The notes: generated from the letters alone by a model not told the origin. Positions 54,136 to 62,655 are shown, numbered from the stretch's first letter. The stretch: DNA of 64,000 nt from Flavobacterium sp. (GCF_024642105.1 NZ_JAHEBT010000052.1:496001-560000); one strand, 5' to 3'. Program-made: numbers and translations.

Positions 54136-54705
54136 CTACTCAAAAGTAAATTTTTCCGAGACTATTTCACGTTTGAAATCGTGACAATAAATGAAATTTT
54201 CAACTCCTCCGAAGCAAGTGAGAACTTCATCTCTTACTAATTTAGTGGGTTTGTCTGAAATTATTGATTGATACGATGAAAACAAAAAAAATTTGTAATC
54301 AATATCTAAGTGATGTTGCGGATTGAGATGAACATATTGAATTAAATTGGTCAAGTACGTTTGACTTTCAATTTGTATTCTTCTGAAATGCTTTTCGAAT
54401 AAACTTCCTGTTCTGTCAGATTGTTTGTTGAATGCTTTAGCATAAGCATTGAATAAATTAGACAAGGCTTGGGTGATTTCTTCTTCTTTAAGAACACGTA
54501 TTACAAAATGAAAATGATTATCCATTAAACAATAGGCAAAAGTATCCGCTTTGTTTTCTAAATATTTTAAATAGAGTTTTAAAAAATAACGTTTGTTTTC
54601 ACCAGAAGCAAAGATAATTTCTCCATTTATACCACGATTATAAATGTGATAGAACTTGTCTTTTTCTAAAACTTCTAATTTCATTGGATCTTTTCTTTTT
54701 TTCAT
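54136..54705 (-). CDS. REP-associated tyrosine transposase (RAYT, Y1/IS200-like)
   Basis: A 189-residue HUH endonuclease of the Y1 transposase family. Motifs in order: the RAYT N-terminal signature FYHIYNRGING (18-28), HUH metal site MDNHFHFVIR (His64, His66) and the catalytic tyrosine in LIQYVHLNPQHH (Tyr124). RAYTs are domesticated single-copy relatives of IS200 TnpA that nick REP hairpins; no IS ends or tnpB are present here. The gene is bracketed by REP palindromes: b just after the stop and c abutting the ATG, in opposite orientation, with more copies upstream. An internal Met8 is an alternative start. Confidence 0.9.
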   Translation of the reverse strand: MKKRKDPMKLEVLEKDKFYHIYNRGINGEIIFASGENKRYFLKLYLKYLENKADTFAYCLMDNHFHFVIRVLKEEEITQALSNLFNAYAKAFNKQSDRTGSLFEKHFRRIQIESQTYLTNLIQYVHLNPQHHLDIDYKFFLFSSYQSIISDKPTKLVRDEVLTCFGGVENFIYCHDFKREIVSEKFTFE

Positions 54706-54734
54706 ACCTACAAGGTTTTGAAAACCTTGCAGGA
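54706..54734. repeat. REP palindrome c (abuts RAYT start)
   Basis: ACCTACAAGGTTTT / AAAACCTTGCAGG with a single-base loop. It begins at the base next to the RAYT ATG, so it is within the gene's leader. Confidence 0.85.
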
Positions 54735-54795
54735 TAATTCAATAGTTCATGATGAAAGGTCTTTTTTTGGCCTTGTAAGAAAATGGGGGGGTTCT

Positions 54796-54822
54796 CCTGC
54801 AAGGTCTTTTTGACCTTGTAGG
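54796..54822. repeat. REP palindrome d (GGTC subtype)
   Basis: CCTGCAAGGTC / GACCTTGTAGG with loop TTTTT. A degenerate relative (AAGGTC...GGCCTTGTAAG) lies at 54756-54778. Confidence 0.8.
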
Positions 54823-54834
54823 TGTTGCTTTGTT

Positions 54835-54869
54835 GATACCTACAAGGTTTTAAAAACCTTGTAGGTATC
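54835..54869. repeat. REP palindrome e (perfect, 17-bp arms)
   Basis: GATACCTACAAGGTTTT-A-AAAACCTTGTAGGTATC: 35 bases, perfectly symmetric. It ends five bases before the stop of the nucleoside-recognition gene. Confidence 0.85.
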
Positions 54870-54873
54870 CTAT

Positions 54874-56298
54874 TTAAAAAAACCAACTCGCTACCAAAAT
54901 CGCTGTAATGACACAAATTAAATCTACCAAAAGCATAGTACTAAGGGCATAGCGTGTGTTTTTAATGTTGATAGAACCAAAATATACCGCAATTACATAA
55001 AACGTACTTTCGGCACTACATTGAAAAATACTGCTTAATCTTCCCGTTAACGAATCGGCGCCAAAAGTATTCATGGAATCAATTAAAAATCCTCTAGATC
55101 CAGCAGAACTAAAAGGTCGTAACATAGCTACCGGTAAAGCGTCTGTGATTTCTTTGCTTACGCCAATATTCGAAAACACAAAAGAAATTCCGTTGCTGAT
55201 GATTTCAAACAAACCACTATTTCTGAATAACGAAATAGCTACCAACATAGCCAAAACATAAGGAAAAATAACGACTCCCGTTTTGATTCCGTTATTAGCT
55301 CCAACCACAAAGGATTCGAAAACTGTTGTTTTTGCTTCTGTGAATTTTTTCTCTTTAACGAATGAGAATATCAATGTGAAAACTATTATAGCAACTAATA
55401 TTAAAGCAGAAAGGTTACTTGTAAAATAGTTTTTACCAATTAAATCCAATGAATTTACATACATCAATAAACCCACAATAGCTGCAATTAAAACCATTAA
55501 CGACACTACTAAAGAAGCGCTTTTAAAATTGATTTTTTGCTTAATTCCAACAATTAAAAAGGCGGCAATTGTTCCAATAAACGAAGTGATAATACAAGGT
55601 AACATCACGTCGGCAGGATTGCTAGCGTTAGCTGCCGCACGATATCCAATTATTGAAGTGGCGATCAAGGTTAGTCCTGAAGCATGCAAACACATGAACA
55701 TGATTTGGGCATCACTAGCTTTATCTTTTTCTGGATTGAGTTCTTGCAAACTTTCCATTGCTTTTAAACCAAACGGAGTGGCTGCCGAATCCAATCCAAG
55801 GAAATTAGCAGCAAAGTTTAAGGTCATGTACGAAATAGAAGGGTGATTTTCTGGAACAGAAGGAAAAACTTTTACAAATACGGGACTCAAAATTTGAGCT
55901 AATTTACCAGACGCTCCCGATATAATTAATAACTCCATCAAACCACAAAAGAAAGCCAAATAAGCAATAAGAGGTAAAATCAAATCGACCAAAGTGCTTT
56001 TGCAAGTGGCTAATAAACCATCCGATTTTTGGACTCCACTATAGATTTTAACTGTTTTGTTCGCGTACACATAAGTAGTATCTGCATTGATTACCATCGT
56101 TTGATCAGGTGCTTTAGTAATGCTGTCTTTGACAAAAGCAGGAACTTGTTCCAAATACTTTTCAGCAACCAAAATAGGATCGTCTTTCTTCCCATTTAAC
56201 AAATGATCAATAGTATAATTGTCACCCGAAAATAAACTAAAAACTACAAAAGCAATGGAGGAAATAAAAATAACCAACCAAAATCTACTTAATACCAT
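54874..56298 (-). CDS. Nucleoside-recognition (Gate) domain membrane protein, SpmA/SpmB-like
   Basis: A 474-residue inner-membrane protein with two Gate/nucleoside-recognition repeats: LAFFCGLMELLIISGASGKLAQILSP and TGVVIFPYVLAMLVAISLFRNSGL, plus the typical NFAANFLGLDSAATPFGLKAMESLQ and STFYVIAVYFGSINIKN. It looks like a fusion of the SpmA and SpmB halves known from Bacillus. About ten helices are predicted. The transported substrate is unknown. A REP palindrome lies directly behind the stop. Confidence 0.82.
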   Translation of the reverse strand: MVLSRFWLVIFISSIAFVVFSLFSGDNYTIDHLLNGKKDDPILVAEKYLEQVPAFVKDSITKAPDQTMVINADTTYVYANKTVKIYSGVQKSDGLLATCKSTLVDLILPLIAYLAFFCGLMELLIISGASGKLAQILSPVFVKVFPSVPENHPSISYMTLNFAANFLGLDSAATPFGLKAMESLQELNPEKDKASDAQIMFMCLHASGLTLIATSIIGYRAAANASNPADVMLPCIITSFIGTIAAFLIVGIKQKINFKSASLVVSLMVLIAAIVGLLMYVNSLDLIGKNYFTSNLSALILVAIIVFTLIFSFVKEKKFTEAKTTVFESFVVGANNGIKTGVVIFPYVLAMLVAISLFRNSGLFEIISNGISFVFSNIGVSKEITDALPVAMLRPFSSAGSRGFLIDSMNTFGADSLTGRLSSIFQCSAESTFYVIAVYFGSINIKNTRYALSTMLLVDLICVITAILVASWFF

Positions 56299-56345
56299 AA
56301 TTTATATTTTTTGTAAAAATATAGATTTAAACCCAACAGATTTAA

Positions 56346-56412
56346 AAAAAATAACACGGATTACACAAATTATCACTAACTCAATTGGTGGAATCTGTGG
56401 AATTTGTGTTTC
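56346..56412. repeat. 'AACACGGATTACACAAATT / AATCTGTGGAATTTGTGTTT' repeat
   Basis: A 19-bp inverted repeat with about four mismatches, in the spacer between the divergent exonuclease end and the permease start. Member of the CACGGATT family. Confidence 0.5.
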
Positions 56413-56414
56413 GA

Positions 56415-57128
56415 TTAAACATGAATAATTTCGTCATCAATCAACAAATCTTCGCGTCGCAAGCGAAGGAAAATCTGTGCTACGGCAATCGTGTCTTTTT
56501 CGCAATAGGTCACAATGCGGTCGATGTCTTTTTCTACATAATAAACATGCCCCACCTGACTGCCGTCGATATCGCCTTTTGAAGAAGGAATTCCCAATAC
56601 TTTACACATCAATTTCAACGAAGTGAAATGCTTGTAATCGCCAAATTTCCACAATTCTAAAGTATCTAAATGCGGAATTTCCCATGGTTTTTTGCCAAAT
56701 AAATTCAGCTTGTTCGGAATAGGAATTTGGTTGATAATCATACGGCGCGCTAGAAACGGAATATCAAATTCCTTAGCATTGTGTCCACACAAAATATGTT
56801 GGGCTTGATTGAAATGATTGTTCAACAAATTATTAAAATCGCGTAAAATTTTCTTTTCGTCGCCAAAAAAAGAAGTCACTCTAAAATTACGCACATCGCC
56901 TTTAATTACAAAATATCCCACCGAAACACAAACAATTTTACCAAATTCTGCCCAAATTCCAGCACGGTCATAAAACTCCTCGGGGCTAAAATCGTCCTTG
57001 CGTTGGTACTGGGTTTTGTTTTCCCAAAGCGCTTTCATTTCGTCGTCAAGCGAATGGAAATATTCTTCTTCTGGAACGGTCTCGATATCTAAAAAGAGAA
57101 TGTGGTTGAGGTTAATTTTTTCGATCAT
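56415..57128 (-). CDS. DEDD-family 3'-5' exonuclease (PolB-like)
   Basis: A 237-residue RNase H-fold exonuclease. The acidic motifs are ILFLDIETVPEE (Asp-x-Glu), GHNAKEFDIPFLARRM (second Asp) and VTYCEKDTIAVAQIFLRL (last Asp with its Tyr/Cys context). It matches the predicted PolB-related exonuclease family PF10108, thought to act in DNA repair or RNA metabolism; the substrate is unknown. It lies 152 bases from ogt in a repeat-rich spacer. Confidence 0.83.
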   Translation of the reverse strand: MIEKINLNHILFLDIETVPEEEYFHSLDDEMKALWENKTQYQRKDDFSPEEFYDRAGIWAEFGKIVCVSVGYFVIKGDVRNFRVTSFFGDEKKILRDFNNLLNNHFNQAQHILCGHNAKEFDIPFLARRMIINQIPIPNKLNLFGKKPWEIPHLDTLELWKFGDYKHFTSLKLMCKVLGIPSSKGDIDGSQVGHVYYVEKDIDRIVTYCEKDTIAVAQIFLRLRREDLLIDDEIIHV

Positions 57129-57130
57129 GG

Positions 57131-57276
57131 GATATATGGGTTAGATAGTTAGACTAATTAGATTTTTAGATGATTAGATTTATGGATAACTAGATTATCA
57201 GAAAATAAATATACTAAACTGCCAGTATTTTAAGATTAAAATCTATCTAAATTTCTAAAAATCTATAAATCTAATC
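57131..57276. repeat. TTAGAT-rich inverted low-complexity spacer
   Basis: The left part (ATTAGATTTTTAGATGATTAG) and right part (CTAAAAATCTATAAATCTAAT) are degenerate inverted copies. No gene. Confidence 0.4.
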
Positions 57277-57280
57277 TGTC

Positions 57281-57754
57281 TCATTCAAAAAGACTTTGTT
57301 GCGTACTTGGGTTTTCGTGTTCGAGCAACCACTTTTTGCGCCACAAACCTCCAGCATAACCGGTAAGCGAACCATCCGTGCCAATTACTCGATGGCAAGG
57401 CACTACAATCCATAACGGATTTTTACCATTGGCCGAGGCTACCGCACGAATCGCTTTTACATCGCCAAGTTGTTTCGCTAATTCCAAATAACTCATGGTT
57501 TTGCCAAAAGGAATTTCGCATAATCCTTTCCATACTTTTTGTTGGAATTCAGTTCCAGCAGGATTCAATGTTAAATCAAAATGTGTTCTTTGCCCATCAA
57601 AATAGTCTTGGAGTTGCGCCACCGCTTCTTGTAAAACAGACGGAATTACCTTAGAAATTTCTCCTTCATCAGCAATCGAAATTATTGCAATGCCGTTTTC
57701 GTCGCCTTTAATGGTGGCCATTCCTAAAGGTGTTTTGATATTCACTGTTTCCAT
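57281..57754 (-). CDS. ogt: Methylated-DNA-protein-cysteine methyltransferase
   Basis: A 157-residue suicide repair protein removing O6-alkyl groups from guanine. The active-site motif is WIVVPCHRVIGTDGSLTGYAGG, with the acceptor Cys in PCHR. EFQQKVWKGLCEIPFGKTMSY is the DNA-binding wing. No Ada regulatory domain is fused, so it is the Ogt/MGMT single-domain form. A REP-unrelated hairpin and hemB's terminator lie just upstream. Confidence 0.93.
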   Translation of the reverse strand: METVNIKTPLGMATIKGDENGIAIISIADEGEISKVIPSVLQEAVAQLQDYFDGQRTHFDLTLNPAGTEFQQKVWKGLCEIPFGKTMSYLELAKQLGDVKAIRAVASANGKNPLWIVVPCHRVIGTDGSLTGYAGGLWRKKWLLEHENPSTQQSLFE

Positions 57755-57783
57755 TGGATAAAGATAATCGATTTTGGTTCAAA

Positions 57784-57817
57784 ATAAAAAACCACCCGAG
57801 TAGTCGAATGGTTTTTG
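57784..57817 (-). terminator. Terminator of the haem gene cluster
   Basis: On the minus strand, AAAAACCA and TGGTTTTT arms (with a short inner CGA/TCG stem) end in a T-run, about 50 bases after hemB's stop. Confidence 0.7.
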
Positions 57818-57824
57818 TTGTTTT

Positions 57825-57859
57825 CAAAGCTTCCAGCCTTTTGAAGGCTGGAAGCTTTG
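57825..57859. repeat. Perfect 16-bp hairpin 'CAAAGCTTCCAGCCTT'
   Basis: The arms 57825-57840 and 57844-57859 are exactly complementary, loop TTG. It lies four bases after hemB's stop and could protect the mRNA 3' end. Confidence 0.75.
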
Positions 57860-57863
57860 GCTA

Positions 57864-58859
57864 TTATTTCTTCAATAATATCGCTGCTTCTTTCGCAAAA
57901 TAAGTCGAAATCAAACTGGCTCCGGCACGTTTGATGCACATCAATTGTTCCATCATAATTTTGTCGTTGTCGAGCCAACCTCTTTCGGCTGCAGCCTTAA
58001 TCATCGCATATTCGCCCGACACATGGAAAACCGTTACGGGAACATTCACGGCATTTTTTACTTCGCGAACGATATCCAAATAGGCTATTCCTGGTTTTAC
58101 CATGACCATATCAGCACCTTCTTCTACATCCCAAAGGACTTCTTTGATGGCCTCAATACGATTAGCATAATCCATTTGATAGGTTTTTTTATCTTTTGGC
58201 ACTACTACATCCGATTCTCTTGGCGCACTGTCTAAGGCATCTCGAAACGGACCATAAAACGCCGAAGCATACTTGGCCGAATAACTCATAATTCCCACAT
58301 TTTCAAATCCTGCTGCATCTAACCCTTGGCGCAAACGCAATACGCGTCCGTCCATCATATCGCTTGGTGCAACAAAATCGGCTCCCGCTTGTGCATGCGA
58401 AACCGCCATTTTTACCAAAGCATCGTTGGTTGCATCATTGGCTACATCACCATTTTCAATGATTCCGTCGTGACCATAAACAGAATACGGATCCAATGCC
58501 ACATCAGGCATCACAATCATCTCAGGACAAGCTGCTTTGATGGCACGAATAGCTTGTTGCATCAATCCGTTTGGATTCCACGCTTCTTTGCCTATGTTGT
58601 CTTTTAAATCTTCGCTTACTTTTACGTAGATATTCACAGCACGAATCCCTAAATCGAATAATTCTTGAACTTCTTTTACGGTTAAATCAATCGAACGACG
58701 AAAAATTCCTGGCATCGATGGAATTTCGACTTGTACATTTTCTCCTTCTGCAATAAACATCGGAAACATAAAATCGGCTGGACTTAATGTCGTTTCACGA
58801 ACTAAAGAACGAATGCTTTCGTTCACACGTAATCTTCTACCTCTGTGTAATGGAAACAT
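57864..58859 (-). CDS. hemB: Delta-aminolevulinic acid dehydratase (porphobilinogen synthase)
   Basis: A 331-residue enzyme condensing two 5-aminolevulinates to porphobilinogen. The Schiff-base lysine is in MVMVKPGIAYLDI and the second active Lys in SGEYAMIKAAAERGW. The metal-binding loop reads VALDPYSVYGHDGI: aspartates replace the zinc cysteines, so it is the Mg-dependent type. The ATG at 58857-58859 (MFPLHRGRRLRVN) is used; seven upstream codons would come from the GCCCCC repeat. It is the last gene of the haem cluster, after a 119-base repeat gap. Confidence 0.96.
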   Translation of the reverse strand: MFPLHRGRRLRVNESIRSLVRETTLSPADFMFPMFIAEGENVQVEIPSMPGIFRRSIDLTVKEVQELFDLGIRAVNIYVKVSEDLKDNIGKEAWNPNGLMQQAIRAIKAACPEMIVMPDVALDPYSVYGHDGIIENGDVANDATNDALVKMAVSHAQAGADFVAPSDMMDGRVLRLRQGLDAAGFENVGIMSYSAKYASAFYGPFRDALDSAPRESDVVVPKDKKTYQMDYANRIEAIKEVLWDVEEGADMVMVKPGIAYLDIVREVKNAVNVPVTVFHVSGEYAMIKAAAERGWLDNDKIMMEQLMCIKRAGASLISTYFAKEAAILLKK

Positions 58860-58864
58860 AATCG

Positions 58865-58988
58865 GCCCCCTAACCCCCAAAGGGGGAATTCCTATTAGGG
58901 GTCAATAGGTTTTAAGTTAATTCATAATTTTATTTATAGACAAAACATCAGTTTATTTGGTGTTTCCCCCTTCGGGGGTTAGGGGGCT
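58865..58988. repeat. Long palindromic element, GCCCCCTAACCCCC family, copy 2
   Basis: A 124-bp copy of the 20071-20195 element. Its right end (GGGGGTTAGGGGGCT) overlaps hemF's stop codon and last residues, and it fills the hemF-hemB gap. Confidence 0.85.
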
Positions 58989-59887
58989 ATCCATTCAACT
59001 GGTTTTTCTAACACTTTAATTAATTTTTCTTCTTCGCTTCCAGCCACAGGATGATGGTCATAATGCCATTGAACGTGTGGTGGTAAACTCATTAAAATAC
59101 TTTCTATTCGGCCATTGGTTTTTAATCCAAATAAAGTGCCTTTGTCGTGAACCAAATTAAATTCGACATAACGACCACGGCGAATTTCTTGCCAAGTGCG
59201 TTGCTCTGATGTATAGGCTACGTCTTTTCTTTTTTCTACGATGGGCAAATACGCTTCAAGGAAAGAATTCCCAACTTCAGTAACAAAGTTGTACCAATCT
59301 TCCATCGATTGTTCTTCGGTTGCTTTTAAATAATCGAAAAACAAACCTCCCAATCCTCTGGCTTCGTTTCTATGTGCGTTCCAAAAATACGCATCACATT
59401 GTTTTTTGTATTTCGGATAAAAATCAGAATTGTGTTTGTCACAAGCTGTTTTACAGGTTTGGTGAAAATGAATGGCATCTTCTTCAAACAAATAATAAGG
59501 TGTTAAATCTTGGCCTCCGCCAAACCAACTATTGATTACCTTTCCGTTGTCATCGTACATTTCGAAATAACGCCAATTGGCATGCACCGTTGGCACCATT
59601 GGACTCTTAGGATGAATGACCAAACTCAATCCGCAGGCAAAGAAATCAGCTTCGCCTACGTTGAATAATTTTTGCATCGAATCCGGTAATTTTCCGTGAA
59701 CGGCTGAAATATTAACGCCTCCTTTTTCAAAAACGTTACCGTTTTCTATCACACGCGTTCTTCCACCACCGCCTTCGGGTCTGTCCCAAAGATCTTCACG
59801 AAATTTGGCAACGCCATCTATCTTCTCTAATCCTTGACAGATTTGATCTTGCAGGTTTTGTATGTAGGTATAGAATTTGTTTTTCAT
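58979..59887 (-). CDS. hemF: Oxygen-dependent coproporphyrinogen III oxidase
   Basis: A 302-residue enzyme making protoporphyrinogen IX by two oxidative decarboxylations. Family signatures: WDRPEGGGGRTRVIENGNVFEKGGVNISAVHG, FGGGQDLTPYYLFEEDA, and FNLVHDKGTLFGLKTNGRIESILMSLPP. The ATG at 59885-59887 gives the usual start (MKNKFYTYIQNL). A longer frame from TTG at 59905 runs into a REP. The last three residues (IAP) and stop derive from the GCCCCC repeat. REP palindromes sit in its leader. Confidence 0.95.
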   Translation of the reverse strand: MKNKFYTYIQNLQDQICQGLEKIDGVAKFREDLWDRPEGGGGRTRVIENGNVFEKGGVNISAVHGKLPDSMQKLFNVGEADFFACGLSLVIHPKSPMVPTVHANWRYFEMYDDNGKVINSWFGGGQDLTPYYLFEEDAIHFHQTCKTACDKHNSDFYPKYKKQCDAYFWNAHRNEARGLGGLFFDYLKATEEQSMEDWYNFVTEVGNSFLEAYLPIVEKRKDVAYTSEQRTWQEIRRGRYVEFNLVHDKGTLFGLKTNGRIESILMSLPPHVQWHYDHHPVAGSEEEKLIKVLEKPVEWIAP

Positions 59888-59898
59888 TTTTCTCTTTT

Positions 59899-59925
59899 CC
59901 TGCAAGGTCTTTGAGACCTTGTAGG
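59899..59925. repeat. REP palindrome f (hemF leader, GGTC subtype)
   Basis: CCTGCAAGGTCT / AGACCTTGTAGG with loop TTG and one wobble position. It ends 12 bases from hemF's ATG. Confidence 0.8.
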
Positions 59926-59945
59926 TAGTTATATTATTTTTTAAA

Positions 59946-59974
59946 ACCTACAAGGTTTTGGAAACCTTGTAGGT
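59946..59974. repeat. REP palindrome g (hemE-hemF gap)
   Basis: A perfect 13-bp stem ACCTACAAGGTTT / AAACCTTGTAGGT, loop TGG. Nine bases beyond hemE's stop on the minus strand. Confidence 0.85.
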
Positions 59975-59983
59975 AGTTTCTGA

Positions 59984-61009
59984 TTACTGACCGTACTCCT
60001 TCACCGCTTCCACAAACGCTTTCGCATGCTCTACGGGAATATTGGGTAAAATACCGTGACCTAAGTTAACAATGTAATTGTCCTTGCCAAATTCGTCAAT
60101 CATTTCATGCACCATTTTTTTGATGGTTGGTATTGGAGACAACAAACGACTTGGGTCAAAATTTCCTTGTAAGGTAATATTGCCACCTGTTAAATAACGG
60201 GCATTTCTTGGCGAACAGGTCCAATCTACACCTAAAGCTGATGCTTTTGATTTGGCCATTTCGCCTAAAGCAAACCAACACCCTTTTCCGAAAACAATTA
60301 CTTTGGTATCTTCCGCAAGTGCTTCTACAATTTGGTTGATGTATTGCCAAGAAAACTCTTGATAATCTACTGGAGACAACATGCCTCCCCAAGAATCAAA
60401 AATCTGAATGGCATTACAACCTGCTTTCACTTTTTCTTTCAAATATAAAATAGTGGTATCGGTAATTTTTTGCAACAACGTATGCGCTGCTACTGGGTTT
60501 GAAAAACAAAATCCTTTTGCTGTGTCAAAACTTTTAGAACCTTTTCCTTCCACCGCATAACAAAAAATCGTCCAAGGAGAACCAGCGAAACCAATCAATG
60601 GCACCTCATCGTTCAACATTTCTTTGGTCAACTTGATGGCATCAAAAACGTATCCCAATGTTTCGTTTACATCTGGAACAAATACTTGATTCACTTGCTC
60701 CATCGTACGAATCGGATTGGGAATTATCGGACCTAAATTGTCTTTTAATTCTACGTGAATACCCATGGCACGTGGCACCACCAAAATATCAGAAAACAAA
60801 ATGGCAGCATCTGGTTGCACAATACGAATAGGTTGTACGGTAATTTCAGCCGCTAATTCAGGGGTTTCGCAACGCGTAAAGAAATCGTATTTGTCACGTA
60901 ACGCTCTAAATTCTGGCAAGTATCTTCCTGCTTGACGCATCATCCAAACGGGCGGACGTTCTACTTTTTCATTATTTAAAGCTCTTAAAAAAAGGTCGTT
61001 TTTAATCAT
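59984..61009 (-). CDS. hemE: Uroporphyrinogen decarboxylase
   Basis: A 341-residue enzyme decarboxylating all four acetate side chains of uroporphyrinogen III. Signatures: [21 protein letters not shown] (substrate arginines), [11 protein letters not shown] and [11 protein letters not shown]. The ATG at 61007-61009 ([11 protein letters not shown]) is chosen. It follows hemD after 39 bases containing a CACAAAGG repeat and precedes hemF across a gap with two REP palindromes. Confidence 0.96.
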   Translation of the reverse strand: MIKNDLFLRALNNEKVERPPVWMMRQAGRYLPEFRALRDKYDFFTRCETPELAAEITVQPIRIVQPDAAILFSDILVVPRAMGIHVELKDNLGPIIPNPIRTMEQVNQVFVPDVNETLGYVFDAIKLTKEMLNDEVPLIGFAGSPWTIFCYAVEGKGSKSFDTAKGFCFSNPVAAHTLLQKITDTTILYLKEKVKAGCNAIQIFDSWGGMLSPVDYQEFSWQYINQIVEALAEDTKVIVFGKGCWFALGEMAKSKASALGVDWTCSPRNARYLTGGNITLQGNFDPSRLLSPIPTIKKMVHEMIDEFGKDNYIVNLGHGILPNIPVEHAKAFVEAVKEYGQ

Positions 61010-61021
61010 TTTTATTTGTTT

Positions 61022-61046
61022 TGCCACAAAGGCGCAAAGGCACTAA
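61022..61046. repeat. 'GCCACAAAGGCGCAAAGGCACTAAG' repeat
   Basis: A plus-orientation copy of the CACAAAGG family, sitting in hemE's leader just before hemD's stop region. Confidence 0.5.
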
Positions 61047-61048
61047 GT

Positions 61049-61732
61049 TTAATTATAATAATATTCTTTAACTTCTGTAATTACATTTTCAACCGAAGGA
61101 TATTCGGCAATTACGATGTTTTTTATGTGTTTGTTTTCCAAAGCCTCAGCGGTAGTTTCGCCAATGCAAAAGCATAATTCTTTTTTGATTGTATTCTCTT
61201 TCAAATAACTTGCTACTCCTGACGGACTAAAAAATAAAATCGCATCTACCGTAGTCGTTATCTTGTGTGGGTTCAATTTCGTTTCGTATACTTCAATTTC
61301 GTTGAACTCAATTCCGGCGTCTTTTAGTGCTAAAGGCAAAGTTTCTTTTCTCAAATTGCCGCTGAAAAAAGTATAGCTTCCATTAGCATAAATCAAACTG
61401 ATGATCTCGGCTAAGTCCGAAGCATAATCTGTGTAGGCTACTACTTCAAAACCCGCATCGGTCAAAATTGTTTTACTTTTTACGCCTACGCAAAATACTT
61501 TTTTCTGCTGAAGTTCCGATTTTAATTCCTCAAATTGGGGGTGAGTTAAAAAACTTCGCACCGCATTCTGACTCGTAAAAATCAAATTGTCTTTAATTCC
61601 TTTTAAATCAAAATTTTTGGTTTCCACTTGAATGAAATTGGACTCCAAAACATCCAAACCAACATCCATCAAGACTTGTTTTTGATGACTCAAAAGCACT
61701 TTCGTCGATAAAATACGCGTTGGATTTGCCAT
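61049..61732 (-). CDS. hemD: Uroporphyrinogen-III synthase
   Basis: A 227-residue enzyme that cyclises hydroxymethylbilane with inversion of ring D. The family is poorly conserved; IKDNLIFTSQNAVRSFL, VGVKSKTILTDAGFEVV and the LFFSPSGVASYLKEN motif, plus IGETTAEALENKHIKN, support it, together with its place between hemC and hemE. Its ATG overlaps hemC's stop by one base (TAATG), so translation is coupled. Confidence 0.9.
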   Translation of the reverse strand: MANPTRILSTKVLLSHQKQVLMDVGLDVLESNFIQVETKNFDLKGIKDNLIFTSQNAVRSFLTHPQFEELKSELQQKKVFCVGVKSKTILTDAGFEVVAYTDYASDLAEIISLIYANGSYTFFSGNLRKETLPLALKDAGIEFNEIEVYETKLNPHKITTTVDAILFFSPSGVASYLKENTIKKELCFCIGETTAEALENKHIKNIVIAEYPSVENVITEVKEYYYN

Positions 61733-62655
61733 TATTTTTTTAAAGTTGCTTTGATTTTTGTCATCAATTCGGCACCTCCGTTATTCAAAATTTCTTGAGC
61801 AGAATGGAAACCTAATTTTTTCCATTCGGATATATCCACTGATTTTTCAATTTCGATTTTTTGTTTTCCATCAACTGAAAACAATACCCCTTTAAATTCG
61901 ATGGTGTCTTTTTCTTCGTCGTATTGTGCCAAAGCTCCAATTGGTGCGGTACATCCGCCCTCTAAAGTCTTTAAAAATTGGCGTTCAATATAGGTGCAAA
62001 TTTCTGTTTCAATATCGTTCAACTGACTCACAGCGTCTTTGGTAAATTCGTCATTCGCCATTGCCACAACTAACATTGCGCCTTGTGCGGGAGCAGGAAT
62101 CATCCAATCTAAATTGATATAATTTTCTGGTTTAAGATTGATTCGTTCCAAACCAGCGGCGGCAAAAACAGCTCCGTTCCAATCGCTTTCAGCTAATTTT
62201 TGCATGCGGGTATTTACATTGCCACGCAAATCAACTACTTGATGACTCGGATATTTGTGCCACCATTGTGCTTGACGACGCAAACTTCCGGTTGCAATAG
62301 TTCCTGTTGTAGTTAGGAAATCCAAGTTGCCTTTGTGAACCAAAATATCAAGAGTATTGGCGCGTTCCAAAACAGCGGCTTGTACAATCCCTTGTGGTAA
62401 AGCCGTTGGCACATCTTTCATGGAATGCACCGCAATATCCACCTGACCATTAATCATCGCAATATCCAAAGTTTTGGTAAAAATCCCAGTGATTCCTAGT
62501 TCGTATAAAGGTTTGTCAAGAATAATATCCCCTTGCGATTTTACCGCCACAATTTCGGTGGTATAGCCCAAATCATTCAGTTTTTTCTGAACGGTATGCG
62601 CTTGCCAAAGAGCCAATTCGCTATCACGGGTTCCTATGCGTATCGTTTTACTCAT
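61732..62655 (-). CDS. hemC: Hydroxymethylbilane synthase (porphobilinogen deaminase)
   Basis: A 307-residue enzyme polymerising four porphobilinogens. The start SKTIRIGTRDSELALWQA, GIFTKTLDIAMINGQVDIAVHSMKDVPT and the dipyrromethane-cofactor cysteine in LEGGCTAPIGALA are all present. The ATG at 62653-62655 gives this start; it lies inside the 3' end of hemA, an 8-base overlap. A longer frame begins within hemA and is not used. Confidence 0.96.
   Translation of the reverse strand: MSKTIRIGTRDSELALWQAHTVQKKLNDLGYTTEIVAVKSQGDIILDKPLYELGITGIFTKTLDIAMINGQVDIAVHSMKDVPTALPQGIVQAAVLERANTLDILVHKGNLDFLTTTGTIATGSLRRQAQWWHKYPSHQVVDLRGNVNTRMQKLAESDWNGAVFAAAGLERINLKPENYINLDWMIPAPAQGAMLVVAMANDEFTKDAVSQLNDIETEICTYIERQFLKTLEGGCTAPIGALAQYDEEKDTIEFKGVLFSVDGKQKIEIEKSVDISEWKKLGFHSAQEILNNGGAELMTKIKATLKK

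Noticed and set aside
54096..54869. CRISPR array or IS200 insertion sequence
   Set aside because: Palindromes are unevenly spaced without unique spacers, and there are no IS200 left/right ends or tnpB; the protein has the RAYT motif.
59887..59905. Longer hemF start at a TTG (59905)
   Set aside because: It lies within REP palindrome f; MKNKFYTYIQ is the normal N-terminus.
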